From JAGQSZ01 sp049647585 (GTDB lineage Bacteria > Actinomycetota > Acidimicrobiia > Acidimicrobiales > Microtrichaceae), in the NCBI GenBank assembly GCA_049647585.1, contig JBARXY010000023.1, positions 1 to 56,586 of the forward strand: 56,586 bases of DNA, given 5' to 3'. Under the pieces are notes generated by a model that saw only the letters and a program-made list of their open reading frames with translations, did no database searches and was not told where the DNA came from. The translations under genes were made by a program, and so were the position numbers. Positions 25,142 through 33,127 of the stretch are shown here, in pieces. How positions within the stretch are numbered: position 1 is the first letter of the stretch; each line of letters begins with the position of its first letter.

Positions 25142-25147
25142 ATCGTA
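25142..25147 (-). promoter_or_regulatory. -10 box of ndh (leaderless type)
   Basis: TACGAT on the minus strand, six bases before the ATG at 25135. Confidence 0.5.
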
Positions 25148-25235
25148 GAACTGCATCGCTCGGCGACCACTTCGCCAAGGCCCACCTGGTCGAGGCCCTC
25201 GTCGCCTCGCCAAGGCCCTTACCATTGACACTGAC

Positions 25236-25241
25236 TAGGAT
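25236..25241 (+). promoter_or_regulatory. -10 box of guaB (leaderless type)
   Basis: TAGGAT, six bases before the guaB ATG. The AGGA inside it could instead serve as a weak ribosome-binding site on a longer transcript; the matching layout at other genes here favours the -10 reading. Confidence 0.45.
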
Positions 25242-25247
25242 TCTGGA

Positions 25248-26774
25248 ATGACGCCCCCGACCAGTGACCTGACAGGACCGTCCACGACCTCCCTCAGCGA
25301 GGTAGATCCATTGGCCAGGTTCGGGACCTTGGGACTGACCTTCGACGACGTCTGTCTGGTGCCCGCAGCGTCGGACGTCATCCCCTCGCAGGTTTCGACG
25401 GCGACCCGTCTGACACCGAAGATCACGCTGTCCATCCCCCTGATGTCAGCGGCCATGGATACCGTTACCGAAGCGAGACTCGCCATCGCGATCGCTCGTG
25501 AAGGCGGCCTCGGGGTGATCCACCGGAACCTCTCGATTGAGGATCAGGTGACCGAGGTCGACAAGGTCAAGCGCTCCGAATCCGGAATGATCGTCGACCC
25601 AGTAACCCTGCATCCCGAGGACCTAGTCGGCTCGGCTCTCGACCTGATGTCCAAGTACCGCATCTCGGGCGTGCCGATCATCGACCAGGAACGGCACCTG
25701 GTCGGCATTCTGACCAACCGTGACCTCCGTTTCGAGAACGACCCGAACCGCCCCGTGTCCGAGGTGATGACCTCCGAGGGGCTTGTCACCGCCCGGCAGG
25801 GAACGACTCTGGAAGAGGCCCAGGAAATCCTCGGCAAGCATCGGATCGAGAAGCTGCCGGTAGTCGATGACGAAGGTCGGATCACGGGTCTCATCACCGT
25901 CAAGGACATCAACAAGAAGCTCAAGTACCCCAACGCCACCAAGGACGACCAGGGGCGCCTGCGTTGTGCTGCAGCCGTCGGCGTCGGCGACGACGCAATG
26001 CAACGCGCCGAGGCGCTGGTCAACTCTGGAGTCGACCTGATCGTCGTCGACACGGCGCATGGCCATTCGGCCGGCGTCATCGAGGTCGTCCGCAAGATCA
26101 AGGCCACCCTTGATGTCGAGATCGCCGCAGGCAACATCGCCACCGGCGAGGCCGCGGCGGCCCTGATCGAGGCTGGCGCAGACGCCGTCAAGGTTGGCGT
26201 CGGACCCGGTTCAATCTGCACCACCCGGATCGTCGCTGGCGTCGGGGTTCCCCAGGTGACCGCGATCCACGAGTGCGCCCGGGTCGCAGCTTCCATGGGC
26301 GCAGGCATCATCGCCGACGGCGGCGTCAGGTATTCGGGCGATATCGCCAAAGCCATCGGGGCGGGCGCCGATGTGGTCATGGTCGGCAGCCTTCTGGCAG
26401 GTGTCGATGAGACTCCCGGCGAGATCGTCCTGTCGAAGGGCGAGCGCTACAAGGCATACCGGGGAATGGGTTCACTCGGTGCCATGAGCGCCCGATCGTT
26501 CTCGAAGGACCGCTACTTCCAAGGCGAGGTCGAAACGACCGAGAAGGTCGTGCCAGAGGGTGTCGAAGGACGGGTTCCCTACAAGGGCCCGGCCCAGAAG
26601 ATCCTCTACCAGCTCATCGGCGGGTTGCGCTCGGCCATGGGTTATTGCGGTGCGCACGACATCGGTGACCTGCAGAGCAACTCGCGCTTCGTCCGCATGA
26701 GCCCGGCGGGTCTCCGTGAGGCGCATCCCCACGACGTGACGATCACGGCCGAGGCTCCCAACTACTGGATGTGA
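25248..26774 (+). CDS. guaB: Inosine-5'-monophosphate dehydrogenase
   Basis: Oxidises IMP to XMP with NAD, the first committed step to GMP, whose next enzyme guaA lies nearby. The 508 residues show the barrel start GLTFDDVCLVPAASDVIPSQ, two CBS domains at about 113-225 (KYRISGVPIIDQERHLVGIL and HRIEKLPVVDDEGRITGLIT), DTAHGHSAGV, and the catalytic loop KVGVGPGSICTTRIVAGVGV with Cys324. The flap segment GMGSLGAMSARSFSKDRYFQ and the monovalent-cation end are present, so this is the functional IMPDH, in contrast to the Cys-less GuaB3. CBS domains normally sense adenine and guanine nucleotides. Confidence 0.97.
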   Translation: MTPPTSDLTGPSTTSLSEVDPLARFGTLGLTFDDVCLVPAASDVIPSQVSTATRLTPKITLSIPLMSAAMDTVTEARLAIAIAREGGLGVIHRNLSIEDQVTEVDKVKRSESGMIVDPVTLHPEDLVGSALDLMSKYRISGVPIIDQERHLVGILTNRDLRFENDPNRPVSEVMTSEGLVTARQGTTLEEAQEILGKHRIEKLPVVDDEGRITGLITVKDINKKLKYPNATKDDQGRLRCAAAVGVGDDAMQRAEALVNSGVDLIVVDTAHGHSAGVIEVVRKIKATLDVEIAAGNIATGEAAAALIEAGADAVKVGVGPGSICTTRIVAGVGVPQVTAIHECARVAASMGAGIIADGGVRYSGDIAKAIGAGADVVMVGSLLAGVDETPGEIVLSKGERYKAYRGMGSLGAMSARSFSKDRYFQGEVETTEKVVPEGVEGRVPYKGPAQKILYQLIGGLRSAMGYCGAHDIGDLQSNSRFVRMSPAGLREAHPHDVTITAEAPNYWM

Positions 26775-27062
26775 CCGGGGCTCCGGCCTAAAGGTCCGTA
26801 ATTCGAGTTACCCGGGTCGATGAACCTCTCCATGATCGAGCCCTGAGCGCCGTGCTAGCCGCAGGTCAACGTGATGTCAGTCTCGTGGACTGGACCTCGT
26901 TCGAGTTCATGAAGTCCGAACACATTGGGACCGCGTTCGCATTTGATAGCGATTTCGCCGATCAGGGCTTCGTTCTGCTGGAACGATGACCGGCCGCCGG
27001 ATGCTCCGATGGCCCGATGCGTCCGATGCATCCGATGACCCCGCTTCTCAGATAGTTCCGAC
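26775..27062. other. Intergenic region between guaB and the NUDIX gene
   Basis: The region lies between convergent guaB (plus) and the leftward NUDIX gene. A minus-strand frame (27094-26855) ends in ALIGEIAIKCERGPNVFGLH and a final LTCG, which reads like the tail of a secreted protein, but it overlaps the NUDIX end and has no ribosome-binding site; I leave it as a possible remnant. The hexamer CCGATG recurs four times between 27006 and 27040. No clear terminator seen. Confidence 0.3.
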
Positions 27063-27860
27063 TCAGACGACCCCACCCATGCCGTCGGGACCAAGTTCGA
27101 ACTCGATCATCTCAGTTCCGCGGGCCGGGTCCAGGTCGTAGTCCCCTCCTGGATCGGTTCCGGTGAGAATCGCCAGCAACTGACGGAGCAGGGCCGCAGT
27201 CGCACCCCAAACGGTGTCGCCGAAGAGGTCGAAGAAGTAGACGGGGCGCTCCATCTCCGGTGTCCCCCATCGCTCCTCTCGGAACACTCCTGGAGCCAGT
27301 AACTCTGCCACCGGGACGTGGATGATCTTCTCGACCTCGGCAGGGTTGGCGACTCCATGGGGCTCGCCGTCGAGAAGGCCAACCACGGGGACTATGTAGC
27401 TTCGGCGGGTAATCGTCGTCAGATGATCCAGTTCACCCAATGGCTCGACAACGGTCGGCTGCAGCCCAATCTCCTCGTTCGCCTCTCTCAGAGCCGTCGT
27501 GGTCGGAACCTCACCGGGATCCGCTCGGCCACCGGGAAAGCTCACCTCACCGCGATGGGTCCGCATGTGCTGGGCGCGGCGTGTCAACACAATGCCCAAC
27601 TCGCCTCCGTCCGGATAGAGCGGGACGAGTACGGCGGACTCGCTGGCTCCCAGATCCTCGACCGGAGACCTTCGCCCCAAGCGATCTCGGGGAAACGCCT
27701 CTCTCACCCGGTCAGCGCCGATCCTAAGCTCCGACGGCCGCAGATCGGCCCACGGAGCCGGACGGCCGGGCGTCCAGAGTTGCGGCCTCGGAATGAGCTG
27801 CGGGCCTCCACGTACCTCTGAACTGTCGACCCCACCATCACCGTCGTTGATGGCTTTCAT
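27063..27860 (-). CDS. NUDIX hydrolase, CoA pyrophosphatase (NudL) type
   Basis: Predicted to cleave the diphosphate of coenzyme A or its derivatives. The 265 residues from the ATG at 27860 (MKAINDGDGG) contain the Nudix box GRADPGEVPTTTALREANEE-IGL with all acidic metal ligands, directly preceded by LTRRAQHMRTHRGEVSFPGG, the extra motif that distinguishes CoA-diphosphatases. The first 60 residues are a Pro/Arg-rich extension. AGGGG is ten bases before the ATG. An open frame upstream to 27926 crosses the groEL terminator and is not used. Confidence 0.9.
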   Translation of the reverse strand: MKAINDGDGGVDSSEVRGGPQLIPRPQLWTPGRPAPWADLRPSELRIGADRVREAFPRDRLGRRSPVEDLGASESAVLVPLYPDGGELGIVLTRRAQHMRTHRGEVSFPGGRADPGEVPTTTALREANEEIGLQPTVVEPLGELDHLTTITRRSYIVPVVGLLDGEPHGVANPAEVEKIIHVPVAELLAPGVFREERWGTPEMERPVYFFDLFGDTVWGATAALLRQLLAILTGTDPGGDYDLDPARGTEMIEFELGPDGMGGVV

Positions 27861-27892
27861 CGTATCGCTACCCCTTATCGGACCGAACGTAC

Positions 27893-27924
27893 GAAGGGCC
27901 GGACCCTTGCGGATCCGGCCCTTC
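27893..27924 (-). terminator. Terminator of the groES-groEL operon
   Basis: GAAGGGCCGGA (27893-27903) pairs perfectly with TCCGGCCCTTC (27914-27924) around a ten-base loop, 41 bases past the groEL stop. The T tract is weak. Confidence 0.65.
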
Positions 27925-27964
27925 AACTACTCAGAGCAGTTGATCAATCATCCCTGGGGGACGA

Positions 27965-29602
27965 TCACATCATTCCGCCCATGCCTCCCATGCCGCCCAT
28001 GTCGGGCATGCCACCGCCGCCGCCCTCTTCGACCTTGTCGGCAACGAGAACTTCGGTGGTTAGGAGCAGGCTGGCAATCGAAGCTGCGTTCTGCAGCGCA
28101 GCGCGGGTGACCTTCGCTGGGTCGATCACGCCGGCCTTGAGCAGGTCCTCGAACACGCCGGTTGCGGCGTTGAAACCGATGTTGCCGGTCTCCTTCTCGA
28201 GCTGCTGGACGATGACCGCACCTTCAAGCCCGGCGTTGTCGGCGATGAGCCGTGCCGGAGCGTCGAGCGCACGCAGCACGATGCTGGCGCCGGTGCGCTG
28301 GTCGCCATCAAGGCTGTCGAGCGTCGCAGCAACGGCGGCCTTGGCACGAACGAGTGCGGTGCCGCCACCTGCGACGATGCCCTCTTCGATGGCAGCGCGG
28401 GTTGCGGACAGTGCGTCCTCGATGCGGTGCTTCTTCTCTTTGAGCTCCACCTCTGTGGCGGCGCCGACCTTGACGACTGCAACGCCGCCGGACAGCTTCG
28501 CAAGACGCTCCTGGAGCTTCTCGCGATCCCAGTCGGAGTCGGTGTTCTCGATCTCGGCCTTGATCTGTGCGACACGACCGTTGACGTCGTCGCCGGTTCC
28601 GGCGCCTTCGATGACGGTCGTGAGGTCCTTGGTGACAACGACCTTGCGGGCACGACCGAGAAGGTCGAGCGTGGCGTTGTCGAGCTTGAGGCCGACCTCT
28701 TCGGCGATGACCTGACCACCGGTGAGGACAGCGAGGTCCTGCAGCATGGCCTTGCGACGCTCACCAAAGCCGGGGGCCTTGACTGCGACGGAGTTGAAGG
28801 TGCCGCGGATCTTGTTGACCACGAGGGTTGCCAGGGCTTCGCCCTCGACGTCTTCGGCGATGATCAGGAGAGGCTTGCCCGACTGCATGACCTTTTCGAG
28901 GACAGGAAGGAGTTCCTGGACCGAGGAGATCTTCGAGTTGAGCAGGAGGATGTATGGGTCCTCCATGACTGCTTCCTGGCGCTCGGCGTCAGTTACGAAG
29001 TAGGGCGAGAGGTAGCCCTTGTCGAACTGCATACCCTCGGTGAAGTCGAGGTCGATACCGAAGGTGTTGGACTCCTCGACGGTCACGACGCCGTCCTTGC
29101 CGACCTTGTCAATTGCGTCTGCAATGACATCGCCGATCGACTGGTCAGCTGCCGAGATGGCTGCAACCTGTGCGATTTCGGACTTCTCGTCAATCTCCTT
29201 GGCGAGCGAGGCGATCGATTCGACGGCGGTTGCAACCGCTGCCTCGATACCGCGCTTGACACCCATGGGGTTGGCGCCAGCGGCGACGTTGCGAAGACCT
29301 TCACGCACGAGTGCCTGAGCCAGAACGGTAGCGGTGGTGGTTCCGTCACCCGCGATGTCGTTGGTCTTGGTGGCTACTTCCTTGACCAGCTGGGCGCCCA
29401 TGTTCTCGAAGGGATCGTCGAGTTCAATCTCACGGGCAATAGATACGCCATCGTTGGTGATTGTCGGCGCACCGAACTTCTTGTCGAGCACGACGTTGCG
29501 ACCCTTGGGGCCGATCGTGACCTTTACCGCATCGGCGAGCTTGTTGACGCCGGCTTCGAGTGCACGACGGGCTTCGTCGTCAAACTTCAGGACCTTTGAC
29601 AT
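27965..29602 (-). CDS. groEL: Chaperonin GroEL (Hsp60)
   Basis: Tetradecameric ATP-dependent folding chaperone. The 545 residues are full length: KVLKFDDEARRALEAGVNKL, GPKGRNVVLDKKFGAPTITN, the ATP motif NDIAGDGTTTATVLAQALV, and the conserved late blocks EEGIVAGGGTALVRAKAA and GFNAATGVFEDLLKAGVIDP. The C-terminus is the flexible GGGGGMPDMGGMGGMGGMM tail, the Met/Gly type found in groES-linked housekeeping copies rather than a His-rich tail. It lies 35 bases after groES, under the same CIRCE operators. Confidence 0.98.
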   Translation of the reverse strand: MSKVLKFDDEARRALEAGVNKLADAVKVTIGPKGRNVVLDKKFGAPTITNDGVSIAREIELDDPFENMGAQLVKEVATKTNDIAGDGTTTATVLAQALVREGLRNVAAGANPMGVKRGIEAAVATAVESIASLAKEIDEKSEIAQVAAISAADQSIGDVIADAIDKVGKDGVVTVEESNTFGIDLDFTEGMQFDKGYLSPYFVTDAERQEAVMEDPYILLLNSKISSVQELLPVLEKVMQSGKPLLIIAEDVEGEALATLVVNKIRGTFNSVAVKAPGFGERRKAMLQDLAVLTGGQVIAEEVGLKLDNATLDLLGRARKVVVTKDLTTVIEGAGTGDDVNGRVAQIKAEIENTDSDWDREKLQERLAKLSGGVAVVKVGAATEVELKEKKHRIEDALSATRAAIEEGIVAGGGTALVRAKAAVAATLDSLDGDQRTGASIVLRALDAPARLIADNAGLEGAVIVQQLEKETGNIGFNAATGVFEDLLKAGVIDPAKVTRAALQNAASIASLLLTTEVLVADKVEEGGGGGMPDMGGMGGMGGMM

Positions 29603-29637
29603 TGTTTCTCTTCTCGTTCTCTAGTCGACTCAGGAAT

Positions 29638-29925
29638 TCACTTGATGGTCGCGAGGATGTCGCGACCCGAAAGGATGAGGACGTCTTCGCCCTCGAAGGC
29701 AATCTCGGTGCCGCCGTACTTGGAGTACACGACGGTGTCGCCAACGGCGATGTCGAGGGGAATCAGGTCTCCAGTGTCGGAGCGACGCCCCGGACCTACT
29801 GCGAGAACCTCTCCCTGCTGTGGCTTCTCCTTGGCGGAGTCAGGAATGACCAGACCGCTCGCTGTCTTCTCCTCGGCCTCGGCCGGGCGCACAACGATGC
29901 GATCCTCTAGGGGCTGAATACTCAT
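29638..29925 (-). CDS. groES: Co-chaperonin GroES (Hsp10)
   Basis: Heptameric lid of GroEL. From the ATG at 29925 the 95 residues are MSIQPLEDRIVVRPAEAEEK, then the mobile loop TASGLVIPDSAKEKPQQGEV, DTVVYSKYGGTEIAFEGEDV and LILSGRDILATI. GGAGGC lies eight bases before the ATG, which decides this start over an in-frame upstream codon that would place translation inside the promoter. It is controlled by two CIRCE operators upstream. Confidence 0.97.
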   Translation of the reverse strand: MSIQPLEDRIVVRPAEAEEKTASGLVIPDSAKEKPQQGEVLAVGPGRRSDTGDLIPLDIAVGDTVVYSKYGGTEIAFEGEDVLILSGRDILATIK

Positions 29926-29945
29926 ACTGAACTGCCTCCATGGCG

Positions 29946-29972
29946 TTAGCACTCAAGTGGTTAGAGTGCTGA
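29946..29972. promoter_or_regulatory. CIRCE operator 1 (proximal to groES)
   Basis: TTAGCACTC, nine bases, GAGTGCTGA: 17 of 18 consensus positions of the HrcA-binding inverted repeat, 20 bases upstream of the groES start. Confidence 0.93.
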
Positions 29973-29974
29973 TG

Positions 29975-30001
29975 TTAGCAGTCGCTCGAAGCGAGTGCTA
30001 A
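29975..30001. promoter_or_regulatory. CIRCE operator 2 (distal), overlapping the regulator gene stop
   Basis: TTAGCAGTC, nine bases, GAGTGCTAA: 17 of 18 consensus positions. It begins three bases after operator 1, so two HrcA dimers would lie side by side, and its last four bases cover the stop codon of the BTAD regulator gene. Confidence 0.92.
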
Positions 30002-33000
30002 CAGACCAGTTCGTTTAGAAACACAGGGGCCTTCAGCCTTTCGGCACTCTCTTTAGCAATCCCCAGGTGGAGTTCTGCGGCCTCGGTTCGCCCCAATGAT
30101 TCGTGGAGCTGCCACAGGACCGTGTCGACCGGGCCGTAGGAACAGGTGCCCTGCCAACAGCCGAGCCCGCTGAACGGGGTAAGCCTCGCGATATACCGCT
30201 CACCCACGGTTTCGTCACCGAGCAGTGCAGCGGCGCGACCTCCGACGATGTGCGCGGCCATCCATGTGAAGTCCTCGATGCAATGCTCCAGTGCCGACAC
30301 CGCATGACTCAAGGCGCGAGTCGGATCCTCCGTTGCGATCGCAAGTGCCAGTGCGGCATGCCATGCCGGAACTCCGGGCTGGTCCGCCACAAGCCCTTCG
30401 GCGGTGGAAGCAAGTTCTGCGACCCGTCCCTGCATGATCCTGATCATCAGGATCTGCCCTCCGTACGCGGCAAAGGCCCGTGACGGCGAAGTGGGACTGA
30501 ATATCGCCATCGCCTTTTCGGCCGTTGACTCCGCAAGTTCCATGTCACCGTCCAGGAATGCAATGGCTGCGCGCTGATAAGCGAGGGACCAACGCCGACC
30601 AACGTCACCGATCTGCTCGATCAATTCACCCGACTCAAGAACGACCCGGCGTGCCGACGCTCCATCACAGCGCTGCAGGGCGACGGAGAAGGCCATCTGA
30701 CGTGCCTCGAACTTGGTGACCGGATCCGCCGACTCGTTTCCCAACGCTGCCAGCTCGGTGGTGAGCTCTTCGAGCACATTCAGATCCTTGGGGTGACCTA
30801 CGCCCAGGTAGGCGAACGGCAGCACCCTGCTGCGAGTGATCGAGGAGGTTGCGCCGGCAACGGCTTCTAGAAAGTGTCTGCGACACAGTTCGGCGTCGGT
30901 GGACATCGAATGGGCCAAGCTCGCCCCACCGGAAATGAGCGCTCGGGCATCACTCCCGTGAACCGTTTCGAGCGCCTGTCGGGCCAGTTCTATGGCCCGC
31001 TCGTGCAGCTGTCCTGATGGTGTCGTTGCCCCCAACTGCAGAACAGCGAACGCGGCTTCCGAGATCAACTCCTCGTCGCCGAGCTCGAATGCCGCACGGG
31101 CGGCGGCGAAGAGCGCTACTTCCTGATCCGTGGAGCCTGACCTCCTCAACGAATCGCCGTAGCCGATGAGCGCCCGGACGAGTTGCTCCTCGTCGTTACC
31201 CGCCTTCTGTGCTGCTTCGATAGCTCGCTGATACCACAGCGCTGCATCGGCGTGGGCACCGTGATCGGTCGCGTCGACCGCTGCCGACATCGCATCCCGG
31301 GCCGCCGACACCGGGTCCACTTCGGCGGCCGCGCAGGAATGCCAGGCGACAACTGGGACCGGGGCACCGTGGGACCTCAGCACCAGGGCAGCGTGGTAGT
31401 GGATTTCCATACGTCGTCCCGGCGAAAGGTCCTGGTAGAGAACCTGCTGCACCGCGCCGTGTCTGAACCCGATCCATTTGGCTCCGTCTGTGGTTTCGAA
31501 GCTGGACAGAAGCGCAGCGGCAAGCCCACCAGCGGCTCCCTCGGGGCCGACCAGTTCGGCCAGCACCTCCGCCGGGCACTCCTGGCCACATACCGCCGCT
31601 ACCTCGAGCGCCGTCCTGGTCGTGTGCCCGAGGCGGTCGAGTCGCATGCGGATCACATCTCGTAGGTGCGGGGACCTGAGCTGACCCATTGGGTGTTGAC
31701 GCTCCAGTCCGCGCTCCGATGACTCGTCGAGATGCGCCAGCCAGAGTGGATCTTCGAGCAGATGTTCCAGGAAGGCGGGATTTCCTCCTGACATCTCGAT
31801 CAGCCAACCAAGCCGATTTTGGTCCACGCCAGCCTTCGAATCGAGGGCGACCGCAGCGAACTCGGCCAGTTCCCGTGGTTCAAGAGGCTGCAAGGTCAGT
31901 GACTGGGCCCAACCGTCCCAGCCGATCAGCGCGACAGGATCTGTTGCGCTCACGACGACCGACACTCCGTCGAGCCTTCCGGCCGCCCGAAGCGCCTCGA
32001 TCGTGGTCGGGCCCGCTCGATCGATGTCATCGACGGTGAGCGTAAGGCGGTCCGCAACCTCCACCGCTCGACCTACTGCCAGGACGAAGCTGTCGATAGG
32101 CGACTGGTGCAGGACCAGCGACTCACCGAGACCGTCTGCAAGCTCTCGGAGAATTCCGACCGCCGTATCCGCATGCTGCGGTGCATCACTTCCGACAACC
32201 AAACCGCCCCGCCGCCGAAGTCTCCGTTGCACCTCAGTGAGAATCCTGCTCTTTCCGATGCCGGGCTCCCCGATCAGCACCACGGCGATACCTTTGTCGC
32301 AGGCGTCGAGCGCTGCTTCGATCATGTCCTCGCGGCCGATCAGCGAAATGGTGCTCGGCGAACGGTGGGATTCCCTGGAACCGAGTACCGCTACCTCGGC
32401 GTCACGAAGAGCTTGGGACGGCTCGAGCCCGAGCCGTTCGGCCAAGGACCTGCGCGCCCTCTCGTATGCCCCGAGGGCATCGCCACGTCGACCCGCTGAT
32501 TCGAGAGCCTTGATCAGAAGCACCCATCGGTGCTCGTCGTCAGGTGTCAGGGTCACCAGTCGCTCTGCTTCGGTTATCGCCCAGGCCAGGCCACCTGCTC
32601 CGATTGATCCCTCCAGTCGCAGCGTCTCGAGGGACCTGCGCATCTCGATCAGCCGCCGTCTTTCGACGGTCGCCTCATGGTGATCGTCGAGCTCGCTGTA
32701 AGGGGTGCCACGCCAATAGTCGAGGGCCCGACGAGTCAGCTTCACCGCCTCTCCGTGGACACCTCCGGTCAGTGCCGCGTCGGCGGCCTGGACGAGGTCT
32801 GTGACGACCTCAACGTCGGTCGGTACGGTCAGCTGATAGCGGCCGTCGCTCGAGGTCTCGATCAACCCCGGGCCCAGACGGCCTCTGATCCGACTGATCT
32901 GGTTGTAGACCGAGGTCTGGGCGGTCGCCGGCTGCTCTTCTCCCCAGATTGCGTCGGCCAGTTCATCGATGGTCGCCGAACCGGGCTTCGACAGCGCCAA

Positions 33001-33123
33001 CCTGCCGAGGATCCTTCGCTGGATCGCTGACGGTTCCACGGCGTCGGCGGAGTCCGCTCGCCCCGCCACCAAGGGTGAGACGATGCAAGGTCCGAGGACA
33101 CAGACGATCAACTGCTCATCCAT
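29998..33123 (-). CDS. BTAD/AAA-ATPase/TPR transcriptional regulator (SARP-AfsR-like)
   Basis: Large 1041-residue regulator. Residues 1-100 form a winged helix (IQRRILGRLALSKPGSATID, SVYNQISRIRGRLGPGLIET); 100-245 the bacterial transcriptional activation domain (LVQAADAALTGGVHGEAVKL, ALGAYERARRSLAERLGLEP); 260-460 an AAA-type ATPase with Walker A GEPGIGKS at 285-292 and LTLTVDDIDRAGP as Walker B. The remaining 550 residues are TPR-like helical repeats. It resembles AfsR/MalT-type signal-integrating activators that need ATP. The ATG lies four bases after the stop of the Wzy/TPR gene, so it is coexpressed with it and probably controls its own locus. Its stop overlaps a CIRCE element of groES. 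Confidence 0.88.
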   Translation of the reverse strand: MDEQLIVCVLGPCIVSPLVAGRADSADAVEPSAIQRRILGRLALSKPGSATIDELADAIWGEEQPATAQTSVYNQISRIRGRLGPGLIETSSDGRYQLTVPTDVEVVTDLVQAADAALTGGVHGEAVKLTRRALDYWRGTPYSELDDHHEATVERRRLIEMRRSLETLRLEGSIGAGGLAWAITEAERLVTLTPDDEHRWVLLIKALESAGRRGDALGAYERARRSLAERLGLEPSQALRDAEVAVLGSRESHRSPSTISLIGREDMIEAALDACDKGIAVVLIGEPGIGKSRILTEVQRRLRRRGGLVVGSDAPQHADTAVGILRELADGLGESLVLHQSPIDSFVLAVGRAVEVADRLTLTVDDIDRAGPTTIEALRAAGRLDGVSVVVSATDPVALIGWDGWAQSLTLQPLEPRELAEFAAVALDSKAGVDQNRLGWLIEMSGGNPAFLEHLLEDPLWLAHLDESSERGLERQHPMGQLRSPHLRDVIRMRLDRLGHTTRTALEVAAVCGQECPAEVLAELVGPEGAAGGLAAALLSSFETTDGAKWIGFRHGAVQQVLYQDLSPGRRMEIHYHAALVLRSHGAPVPVVAWHSCAAAEVDPVSAARDAMSAAVDATDHGAHADAALWYQRAIEAAQKAGNDEEQLVRALIGYGDSLRRSGSTDQEVALFAAARAAFELGDEELISEAAFAVLQLGATTPSGQLHERAIELARQALETVHGSDARALISGGASLAHSMSTDAELCRRHFLEAVAGATSSITRSRVLPFAYLGVGHPKDLNVLEELTTELAALGNESADPVTKFEARQMAFSVALQRCDGASARRVVLESGELIEQIGDVGRRWSLAYQRAAIAFLDGDMELAESTAEKAMAIFSPTSPSRAFAAYGGQILMIRIMQGRVAELASTAEGLVADQPGVPAWHAALALAIATEDPTRALSHAVSALEHCIEDFTWMAAHIVGGRAAALLGDETVGERYIARLTPFSGLGCWQGTCSYGPVDTVLWQLHESLGRTEAAELHLGIAKESAERLKAPVFLNELVC

Positions 33124-33127
33124 GGGC

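Noticed and set aside
25225..25230. A perfect TTGACA just upstream of guaB
   Set aside because: A -10 box at 16-18 bases from it would lie inside the guaB reading frame, so it cannot be the -35 of the guaB promoter as placed.
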